This document shows positions 41,229 to 52,500 of a stretch of 64,000 bases of DNA, in pieces (the stretch's first letter is position 1; every line of letters begins with the position of its first letter). The translations under genes and the position numbers were made by a program. The notes below the pieces were generated by a model. It was not told the origin of the DNA. It was given only the letters and a program-made list of their open reading frames with translations, and searched no databases. This DNA comes from Flavobacteriales bacterium. Lineage in GTDB: Bacteria; Bacteroidota; Bacteroidia; Flavobacteriales_E; Vicingaceae. The DNA lies in NCBI GenBank assembly GCA_020853105.1, contig JADYZM010000077.1, positions 62,001 through 126,000 of the forward strand. The letters run 5' to 3'.

Positions 41229-42002
41229 TTAACCGATTGAAAAGGTAAAACTTCTATCTCCCGAATCGTTAAAAGGTCCTTCAATAAACTTCCCATTTTT
41301 ATCAACCAATTGAATTCTAATGGTGTTGTCATGATTCAAGTTGCCTTCAATTTTGTATGCTGCCCATTTATCAATAAGAAATTCGGTGGAGTTTATGGTA
41401 ACTTTTACTTTGTTTTCTGTTGGTGAAATTGAAGTGTTAACCAAATAAAAGTCTAAAACAGGTTGTTTAGTATCAGCTTGAGGTAGGTAGAAAAACAAAT
41501 GTGGCTGATTCATTTCAAACAATGTTTCCATATCGCCAATAACCACATTTTTAAGTATGTGTGCTTTGTTCTTCTTTACACTAATGTTGTTTTGGTCGGT
41601 TAAAAAAGCCAGAAAAACATTGTTTCCGTTTAAGAACTCTTTTTTAATACTAGTTGTATTGAAGTGAGTTATTGAATAATTATTTTCAATGATGGCAATA
41701 GTGTAGTTTGAAATTTCTTCAACTGAAAAACTTAATAGGTTTGTTCCTTCTTTAAATTGTTTTGTCGTTAATTCCATTGAAGTTTTTGAAAAATCTTCTG
41801 CTTTAATCTCAACCAATGAAATACCATTTTTGATATAGGTTTTTATTTCATCGTCAACAATTGGTTCAATTATCTGAGATTTTTCCAAACTTATTTTAGA
41901 TTGTGTTGATAAGGTTGAATCTTTAGTAGATGGTATTTCGGGTTCCGAATTAGAACCGGAACAAGAAAATAAAAAAACAAGAATAATTAGAAAAAATCTC
42001 AT
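41229..42002 (-). CDS. Hypothetical lipoprotein
   Basis: MRFFLIILVFLFSCSGSNSE. Confidence 0.7.
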   Translation of the reverse strand: MRFFLIILVFLFSCSGSNSEPEIPSTKDSTLSTQSKISLEKSQIIEPIVDDEIKTYIKNGISLVEIKAEDFSKTSMELTTKQFKEGTNLLSFSVEEISNYTIAIIENNYSITHFNTTSIKKEFLNGNNVFLAFLTDQNNISVKKNKAHILKNVVIGDMETLFEMNQPHLFFYLPQADTKQPVLDFYLVNTSISPTENKVKVTINSTEFLIDKWAAYKIEGNLNHDNTIRIQLVDKNGKFIEGPFNDSGDRSFTFSIG

Positions 42003-42010
42003 TTAGGTTG

Positions 42011-42520
42011 CTAAAAATTAATGAGCACTTGGTTTTTCTCTACAGCATCACCTTTTTTTATAACAATACTTTTTATAACTCCATCTGTTGGCGATTTTAT
42101 TACATTTTCCATTTTCATGGCTTCTAAAATTAATAAAGTATCGCCTTTTTGAACAGTTTGTCCAACTTCAACAGCAATGTTAATTACTAAACCGGGCATA
42201 GGGGCTTTCACATTTAAAACTTTTGTAGCAGCCATGCTGTCTAGTCCTAGGCTTTTTAACAGTTGGTCGTATTTGTCCTGAACAGTAAACTTGAATTTTT
42301 TTCCGTTGATTTTTATGAAATAATTTTTTTCGTCAAAATTTACTTTTAGCAATTCAACATTGTATGACTTGTTGTTTTTGAGAACATGAAAAGTTCGTTC
42401 ATTAATAGATACAATATCCCAATTAAATTGCTCAGAATTTATTTGTCCACTATTTAAATTAGTATCAAAGCTAATTTGATACTCTTTTTTATCTTCAGAA
42501 ATGACTTTTATCTCGTCCAT
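42011..42520 (-). CDS. Biotin/lipoyl attachment domain protein (biotin carboxyl carrier-like)
   Basis: APMPGLVINIAVEVGQTVQKGDTLLILEAMKMENVI. Confidence 0.9.
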   Translation of the reverse strand: MDEIKVISEDKKEYQISFDTNLNSGQINSEQFNWDIVSINERTFHVLKNNKSYNVELLKVNFDEKNYFIKINGKKFKFTVQDKYDQLLKSLGLDSMAATKVLNVKAPMPGLVINIAVEVGQTVQKGDTLLILEAMKMENVIKSPTDGVIKSIVIKKGDAVEKNQVLINF

Positions 42521-42607
42521 TTTTATAAATATTATTGACTTCAAATGTAAAGTATATTCATTAAAATTTTGAATTTTATACCCTAAAGAAAAAGTAAAAT
42601 TTAATAA

Positions 42608-43372
42608 ATGAAATTAAACTATAAAAAAGTTGGAGAAGGGAAACCACTAATTATCCTACATGGACTGTTTGGTTCGTTAGATAATTGGATGGGTATTGCT
42701 AAAACATTGGGCGAACATTTTGAGGTTTTTGTGGTTGATGCCAGAAATCATGGTCAATCCTTACATTCAGAGGAATTTGATTATGAGGTGATGGCAAATG
42801 ATTTGGCAGACTTTATTTCTGAATATAAATTAAATAGCCCTATAATTCTTGGACATTCAATGGGAGGCAAAACTGCCATGCAATTTGCAATGAATTATCC
42901 CGATAAATTATCTAAATTGATTGTAGTTGATATTGCGCCAAAATCATATCCTATTCACCATAGGCAAATTATTGATGGACTGTTATCTCTTGATTTTGAT
43001 GTGCTTAAAACCAGAACAGAAGCTGACATTGAGCTAGGTAAGTATATAGAGGATATATCGGTTCGTCAGTTTTTATTAAAAAATTTATATTGGGTTGAAA
43101 AAGATAAGTTGAGATGGCGGTTTAATTTAGACGTCATTAACAAACAAATAGAAGCTATTGGAAAAGGATTAAATAATATTCATCAATTTAATTTGCCAAC
43201 ATTGTTTGTTAGGGGAGAAAGATCCAATTATATTTTAGATTCCGACATTGAATCCATGCGGTCTATTTTTAGTGAAGCTGAAGTAAAAACAGTAAGTGAT
43301 AGTGGGCATTGGGTACATGCAGAAAATCAATTAGAATTCTTAAAGACTATTATGAACTTTTTAATGAACTAA
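42608..43372 (+). CDS. Alpha/beta fold hydrolase (YbfF-like)
   Basis: LHGLFGSLDNWMGIAKTLGEHF, ILGHSMGGKTAMQFA, DSGHWVHAE. Confidence 0.92.
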   Translation: MKLNYKKVGEGKPLIILHGLFGSLDNWMGIAKTLGEHFEVFVVDARNHGQSLHSEEFDYEVMANDLADFISEYKLNSPIILGHSMGGKTAMQFAMNYPDKLSKLIVVDIAPKSYPIHHRQIIDGLLSLDFDVLKTRTEADIELGKYIEDISVRQFLLKNLYWVEKDKLRWRFNLDVINKQIEAIGKGLNNIHQFNLPTLFVRGERSNYILDSDIESMRSIFSEAEVKTVSDSGHWVHAENQLEFLKTIMNFLMN

Positions 43373-43507
43373 TAAAAATTGCAACAAATTGTCGATTTAT
43401 TACGTCTTTTAGTTTGTGAATTTTTCGAGAATTTAAACGATAATAGTAACATATTTTGTATTATTGTCGTATGTAGTTTTTTGATTTTGAAATAATATAC
43501 TGATTTA

Positions 43508-46500
43508 ATGAATTTTTTTAGAAATTATTTGCTGATTATATTGCTTCTTTTAGCTTTTGTTAGCAGTTCATTTGCATCTGATTTATATTGGGTTGGAAAC
43601 AGCGGAAATTGGAATGACGCTTCGCATTGGTCAACAATTTCAGGTGGAAAAGGAGGGGCAGGAGTACCCGGCAAATTTGATAATGTATTTTTTGATAACC
43701 AATCATTTTCTTCAGCAAATTCATCAATCCAAATTGACGGAAATGTTCAAATTAAAAATTTAACTATCTCGTCAAAAATAAATTTTATTCTTTCTTCCGA
43801 TATAAACTCAGAGATTGAAATTTACGGTTCTGTAAATATATCATCAATTTTTAACAATAAAATAAAATCAAAAATTAGATTAAAAAGCAACGAGAGCGAA
43901 ACAGTTGGTTTTGGTTGGTTTTTATGGTATTCTGATATTTATTTTGAAGGAACAGGAACTTATAAATTAATCAGTCCAATTCAAAACCATAACAATTCAA
44001 TTAAACATATTAGCGGAACACTTGATTTGAATGGGTTTGATGTTTTATGCGGTTCTTTTATTTCCAATTCTACTAATAAAAAAGTTCTAAAATCCGATAA
44101 ATCAACAATTCTTGCATACAACAAGTGGGAAGTAAGCGAATCTAAAAATAGTTTTGACTTTTCTAAAACAACAATTTTTAGTGGAGAAACTCCAGTGCCA
44201 GTTTTCAAAAAGAAACCCAATTATGAAATAATCTATTTGAATACAAATTCATCTACATTCAAAACCGTTTCAAATGGAGTAGTTTCAACGGATACTGTAT
44301 CTTGCGGTAACAATTGTGACGGTGTGTTAACAGTGGTGGCAAACACTACTTGTCCTACAGCTACAGTAGATTGGTTGCCTGGTTCCGGAACAAATGACTA
44401 TATAGGAGAGTGTATAACATGTCCAATACCTGGTCCAACAGTCCGAGATACCATATCTGGTCTTTGCCCTGGAGTTTATACAGCTGTGATTAGAAACAAT
44501 TGTGATGCAAGTGTTATTGCTCCCCAAGGACGTGTAGAAGGACACCCATCGATTGTTCCTATATTTGAGGATATTGTTGGAACAAAATGTAAAGACACTT
44601 GCGATGGCTCTATAAATGTTGTTGTTACTGGAGCTAGTTTTGCAGTTTTTGATTATCAATGGTACCCCATGCCACCATTTACATTGGCAGACAATACCCC
44701 TGCGGTTACGGGTTTATGTGCAGGAAACTACTCACTGGAAGTAAAAGATGGGTTCGGTTGTATTGACACATTTGATTATGTGATTACAGAACCGGATTAT
44801 GTTTATCCAAATGTGACTATAACTAATATAAACTGTTTTAACGATTGTAGTGGTTCAGCAACTGCAAACCCGTATGGTGGAAATGGAGGTTATACCTATC
44901 AATGGTCGGCAAACGCTTTACCCAATGTGCTAACAAATGCAGGAATATCTAATTTATGTGTTGGTACATATACAGTTGATGTTCTTGATTCTAAAGGCTG
45001 TCCAGGTGATACATCTGTAACAATACAATCACCAGATTCGTTAACAATAACATCTTCTCAAATAAACGTAAGTTGTGGTGGCTACTGCGATGCTTCTGCT
45101 TCTGCTACTGTTGTTTCGGGAGGGGTCGGTCCTTATACTCATAATTGGAGTACAGGTTTTTCTGAATCATTAAATGCAGGTCAGACCTCTACTATTTCGA
45201 GTTTATGTGCAGGAACTTATACAGATTCTATCAGTGATGGTAATGGCTGTGATACTGTAATTACGTTTGTTATTACAGAACCTGATACTTTGCTCACAAA
45301 TACCTCAATAGCAGATGTAAAATGTTTTGGAGCATGTGATGGAACAGCTGCAACATATCCTTACAATGGTACTCCGCCTTATAATTATTTGTGGTCTCCG
45401 GGTGGAGCAATAACAGACTCTATTTCAAGCCTCTGTCCTGGTCAGTATATTGTTAGAGTTAGAGACTCTAAAGGATGTGAAATTAGAGATACTGTTACAA
45501 TCAATGAACCAACCTTATTAGTTGCAAACCCATCAACAATTCAAAACATGTCTTGTCCTGGAATATGCGATGGAGTAGCGACTTCCAATCCTATTGGCGG
45601 AACAAGTCCATACACATACAGTTGGAATAATGGAGATATTACCCAAACTACTACAACTGGTTTATGTGATGGCTATGTGGTTGTTACAGTTACAGATTCT
45701 AATTTGTGTACTGCAACAGATAGTGTTTTGATAGTTGAGCCGCAACCAATGGTTTTAACCATGAATAGTTCAGATGTTAAATGTAATACTGCATGTGATG
45801 GAACAGGAAGTGTTACAGTTACTGGAGGAACACCAAATTATACTTATATCTGGGTACCAGCACCTCCATTTGGTCAAGGAACAAGTTCTATTTCTGGATT
45901 ATGCCCAAATACATACACTGTAACTGTAACAGATTCGGGTGGTTGTATTGCCAGTAATTCAATCACAATTGATGAACCCAATGCCCTTTCTATAAATATT
46001 TCAACGATAGACTTAAGATGTAACCAAGTGTGTCAAGGTTCTGCTACAGCCACTCCCCAAGGAGGTGTTTCCCCATATACAGTATCTTGGGATGGTGGTC
46101 CTTATGTTGCTGTTTCTGGACCAAATACTTCAACTTCTAATCTTTGTGCAGGAGCTCATACTGTTTCAATCCGAGATGCAAATAATTGTTTAACTACATT
46201 AAATTTTAATATCAATGAGCCCACAGCCCTTACAACGGTTTCAAGCACTACAGATTTAAGTTGTTTCGGCATTTGTAATGGCACAGCAACTACTAATCCT
46301 TCAGGTGGAACATCCCCCTATACATACAGTTGGAATACATTACCAATACCAAGAACTACACAATCAATTAATTCACTGTGTGCAGGGACTTATGTTGTAA
46401 CAATTACTGATGACTCATTATGTACAACAACCGATACTGTTGTTGTTGCTGAGCCAACTCAGATTGATGCGAATGTTCAATTTACCGATATTACTTGTAA

Positions 46501-49500
46501 CAACCAAAATAATGGAACTGCAACATCACTTCCATTTGGTGGGACACCCGGATATACAATTGTTTGGAATACTGTTCCTGCTGGAGCTCCAATACCAGGA
46601 AACCCAATTTCAGGGTTATCTGCCGGACAATATTTTGTAACTGTAACAGACTCTAAAGGTTGTGTTGACAGAGACACAATTTCTATTACAAATCCACTTT
46701 TGATTGATGTAAATGCATCTGCAATAAGTTCGAGCTGTCAAACCAATTGTGATGGTCAAGCAACAGCTAATCCAACTGGTGGAGTTGGAGGGTATTCATA
46801 CTTGTGGTCAAGTGGAGATTTTACACAAACAACTACGGCAACTTTATGTCCAGGTAATTATACAGTTACTGTTACCGATTCAAATGGTTGCTCAATTACA
46901 GACCAAGTAACTATTTCTCCATCAATTGTTATAAATATTATTACAGATACTGTTGGAATCAGTTGTAATGGAGCATGTGATGGAGAGGCAACTGCTTTTC
47001 CGAATGGTGGAGTTGCCCCTTATTCATATTCTTGGAACACCGTTCCACCCCAAAATACACAAATAGCAACAGGTTTATGCCCTGGAAATTATACGGTTAT
47101 TGTAACCGACCAAACGGGGTGTATTGCTACCCAATCGGTTACAATGCCTGTAGATCCTAATGTACTTGTACCAAACGGGTCTTCAACAAACGTTACTTGT
47201 TATGGACTAAACGATGGTACTATTACTTCAAGTCCTAGTGGTGGTGTTCCTCCATATACATTAACATACTCAGTTAGTCCACAAACAGGTTTAGCACCTG
47301 GAACATATTGGGTTACAGTAACTGATGCAAATTCATGTAGTCAGACAGATACTTTAATAATTACACAACCCGATTCAATCGAATCTAATCCAACAATTGT
47401 AAATGTTAATTGTAATGGAAATTCAACGGGAAGCATCTCGCTAAATCCAACAGGTGGAGTGCCTGGTTATACCTATCTTTGGAACGGAGGATTGGGTTCA
47501 AACTCTTCAATTTCCGGACTTAATGACGGGACCTATATAGTTGCTATCACTGATTCAAACGGTTGTTCAGTTTTGGATACTTTTAATATTTCTGAACCTC
47601 AAATTTTTGCTTCTAACCCATATAATGTTCATGAAACTTGTTACGGAGCTTGTGATGGAATTGCAGGAATTATTTTAAGTGGCGGAACTCCCCCATATTC
47701 AACTAGTTGGTCAACAGTACCACCACAATCTACTGATACAATTACTGGATTGTGCCCTGGAAATTATTCAGTTATTTCAATTGATTCTAATGGATGTTCA
47801 ACTAATCAAACTATAACAATAAATGGAAACCAAGTTCTATCAGCGAATGTAACAGGAAGTTCAATTCAATGCAACGGGAATTGTACAGGAACTGCAACTG
47901 CTACTCCATCTGGTGGAAGCGGCGGTTACACCTATATTTGGACAGCAATAGGTGGGTCTCCTATATCAAATCCTACTGGGGCATCTATTTCAAACCTGTG
48001 CCCGGATACTTATCAAGTTACAATTACCGATACTAGCGGATGTACAATTAATGGAAGTTATACTGTTAGCGATGTAGCAGTTTTACAAGTAACACTAGAT
48101 AGCACTAACATTACTTGTAACTCATTAAATGACGGTTCTGCAACTGCAACGCCAATTGGTGGAGTTTCTCCATATTCTTACTCATGGACAGGTGGTAATT
48201 TACCTATTCCAACAACAACTTCATCTATTAGCAATTTAGTACCTGGTATTTATAGTATAACTGTTACCGATTCTAACGGTTGTTATTTTAATGGAAACGT
48301 GAATATCGTTGAACCAGCTTTAATATCTACTAATGAAGTAATTATAAATGCAAATTGTGGTGCTACAGATGGCTCTATTACTGTAAATCCGACAGGTGGT
48401 ACGCCTGGATATTCTCACTCATGGAGTACAGGTTCAATTTCAAACTCAATATCTAACTTATCAGCTGGTTTTTATACAGATACAATATCTGATGCTGCTG
48501 GTTGTAGTCAAACTTTCACTTTTGCAGTAAGTAATCCAACGGGACCATCAGGTGTTGTTGTTACGGTTAATGATGCAACATGTTTTGGTTCATGCGATGG
48601 TTCTGCTAATGTGATTCCAATCGGTGGAACTCCTGCATATTCTTATGTATGGAATATTCCTGGAGAAACAGACTCAACAATCAGTGGATTATGTGCTGGA
48701 ACATATAATTTAACAGTTACCGATGCTGCTAATTGTGTGCTTAATACGTTTGTTGTTATAGGACAAACTGATAGCATCATACTGAATGTTAACAACTCAA
48801 CTGTTTCATGTAATGGAAGTTGTGATGCTGTCGCTAATGTTGTTCCATCTGGAGGAACTGCTCCATACACATATTTATGGGCAGACGGACAAACAACATC
48901 TTCTGTTTCTGGTCTGTGCTTTGGAGCATCAAGTGTTACAGTTACTGATGCAAACGGATGTCAAAAAGTGGAAAATTTTACAATTTCTAGTCCAAATGTA
49001 TTGAGTGTTACTACTAATAATACTGATGTTGCATGTAACAGTGATACAAGTGGTACAGCAACTGTTATACCTGTAGGGGGAACTTCACCATATACTTATC
49101 AATGGGATGATCCGGCATCACAAAATACAGCTACAGCAACAGGGTTAGCTGCAGGAACTTACAATGTAACAGTAACTGATGCGAATGGGTGTTTTACAAA
49201 TGCTTCAGTTACAATAAACGAAAATAGTTTGATTGCTGCTAATGATACCGTAATAGATGCAAATTGTGGAAATAATGATGGATCTATTACTCTTGCTCCA
49301 TCTGGTGGTACATCTCCCTATTCCTATGTTTGGACATCAATGCCTGGGGTTACTGTTCCTAATGTAACAGGTTTAACAGCGGGTTCTTATACTGTAGAAA
49401 TAACAGATTCAAATGGATGTATGCAGTCGTTTTTAATCCCTGTTAATAACACTAATGGACCAACAATTAATGTTTCTACTTCAGATGCTACATGCGGAGG

Positions 49501-52500
49501 AAATTGTGATGGTTCAGCTACAGCTTCAGTAGTTTCCGGTACACCAAATTATTCGTATTTATGGACTGGCGGTGGGATTACAGGTCAAACCACTTCTTCA
49601 GTTTCTGGGCTTTGTGCTGATAGCTATACAATCCAAATTACTGATGGAAATGGATGTTCGACTGTTCAAACTGTTACGATTGGAGAAAACTCATTAATAA
49701 CAGCTAATGTATCAACTATTGATGTTTCGTGTAGTGGAGGTTCAGATGGTTCTGCAATAGTTGTTCCTTCTGGTGGTGTTCCACCATACTCATATTCTTG
49801 GAGTGGACCATGTGTTGCCCCTAATAATAATGCTGTAACTAATCTTTGTGCAGGAAATTATACTGTAACTATAACCGATTCAAAAGGATGCTCTTCCCCT
49901 ATATCTGTTGTCATTGATGAGTCAAATGTATTGTCTGTTTCTGCCATTGCAAACAACAATACTTGTTTTGGACAAAATGACGGTTCGGCAACTGCAACTG
50001 CATCAGGTGGTACTGCTCCATACTCATATTTATGGTCAAACGGGTTGTCAACACCAACGGTAAGTGGACTATCTTCAGGAAATTACTCTGTAACCGTCAC
50101 AGATATAAATGGTTGTAGCACTACCACTAATGTTACAATTTTCAGTGGTAATGCTATTACAGCTACCTTTAATAGTACAAATGCTGCTTGTGGTTCTTGC
50201 GATGGAACTGCAACTATAAATGTTGATCCAGGCTCAGGACCATATAGTTATTTTTGGTTACCAACTGGTCAAACCGGACAAATTGCGAATAATCTTTGTC
50301 CCGGTTCTTACAACGTAGAAGTTACAAATATGTTTGGTTGTGAACAAACATTTACAGTTTTAATCAGTAACCCAAATGGACCATCTCTTTCAAGTGATTC
50401 AGATAGCACCCAGTGTTTTGGCTCTTGTGATGGTTCTGCTTGGACTGAAGTTTTGTCCGGAAATCCTAATTATATATATCAGTGGGATGATAATTTGTTG
50501 CAAGCATCTGATACAGCAACTGCGTTATGTGCTGGATTTTATAGTGTAGTTGTTCAAGATAGTGTTGGTTGTGTTACTGTTGATACAGTTACTGTATATG
50601 AACCTACTGAAATTCAGGCAAATTTAACTAAAACACCAATTTCTTGTTTTGGTGTTTGCGATGCAACTGCAACTGTTAATCCAACCGGTGGTGTTGGAAT
50701 TTATACTGTTGTATGGAGTAATGGTGATACAGGTCTTACGGCATCAAATTTATGTTCAGGAAATCATTCAGTTACAATCACTGATGGAAATAGTTGTCCT
50801 CTAGTGTATAATTTTACAATTAATTCTCCAACAGTTTTATCTTTATCGCTTTCATCAACTTCACCAACTTGTAATGCCGATTGTGACGGTACTGCTTTAG
50901 TAACTGCTTCCGGAGGAACTGCACCATATATTTACTCTTGGAATTCAACGCCTGTTCAAACAAATTCGCTGGCAACTTCTCTTTGTGATGGTATTTATAC
51001 AGTTACTGTTACAGACATCAGAGGTTGTGCCAATTCTGATTCAATTGCTGTTGTAAGTCCAACAATATTGTCAACGACTTCAACGGTTATTGATGCAAGT
51101 TGTAACGGACAAAATACCGGTAGTATAACAACAAATCCTACAGGTGGGATTCCACCTTATACCTATATTTGGAGTACAACCCCTATCCAAACTGGACAAA
51201 CTGCAACTTCATTAGCTGCAGGAATTTATAATGTTATTGTTGTAGATGCAAATGGTTGCACTGCATACGATACTCTAACCGTTAATGAACCTAGTTCTTT
51301 AATTGACAGCTCTACTGTTATTGGTCCGAATTGTGGAGTATGTAACGGCTCAGCTACCGCAAATCCATCTGGAGGTGTTGGTCCATACGCCTATTTGTGG
51401 GGAAATGGAGATACTACTCAAACCACATCAACTGGTTTATGTGCAGGCACTATTAGTTTGCAAATAACTGACTTAGGTACAGGATGCTCTTCTCAGTTTA
51501 CTGTTATTGTGAATAGTGTAAATGGACCAAACTTAAATTTATCTAAAACTGATGAAACTTGCCCAGGATTGTGTAATGGTTCAATTTTAGTTTCCGCATC
51601 AGGGGGTAATGCTCCTTTTTCATATTCTTGGTCTCCAACTGGAGGAACTGATTCTTTAGCAATTGGTCTTTGTTCTAATTTTTATACGGTTACTGTAACT
51701 GATTCAATGAATTGTGTGTCAACTGATACAATTTCAATTAATTCAAATGGTTTAAATTTATCAATATCAAACATAATACCTGAAAGTTGCGTTAACTCTT
51801 GCGATGGTAGTGCCACAGTTGTTGTAAGCAATGGTGTATTGCCTTTCACATATATGTGGAATCCAATTGGAGGAAACAACAGCACTGCTATTAATTTGTG
51901 TTCAGGAAACTATACAGTAACAGTTACTGATAGTTTAAACTGTTCAGATTCTATTAGCACAGTAATAACTAGCCCAACAACATTTGATGCAACAATTAAT
52001 GTGTTAAGTCAAATTTCTTGTTATTCAAGTTGTGATGCATCTTTGTCTGTATCCCCTATAGGAGGAACTCCTCCATTTACATACTTATGGAGCAATGGAC
52101 AAACATCATCAAGCATTTCTAATCTTTGCGTTGGAACTTATTGGGTTGAAGTTTCCGATGCCGGAAACTGTTCGGTTTTTGATACAATCACAATTTCAGA
52201 ACCAAGCCAAATAGTTGCTAATGAAGTGTTAATTAATCCTGCTTGTAATGTTTGTGATGGACAAATTCAACTAAATCCATCTGGAGGAACAGGTCCATAC
52301 CAATATTTGTGGAGTTCTCCATTATCTCCTCAAAACACATCAACTGTAATTAATTTGTGTGCAGGAGTTTATGAAGTTGAAATTACTGATAATACAAATT
52401 GTTCAACTACTTTTATTTTTGCTTTAAGTAATACAAATGCTCCAGATCCAAATGTAACAGTAACAAATCCATCTTGTTTTAATACTTGTGATGGGTCATT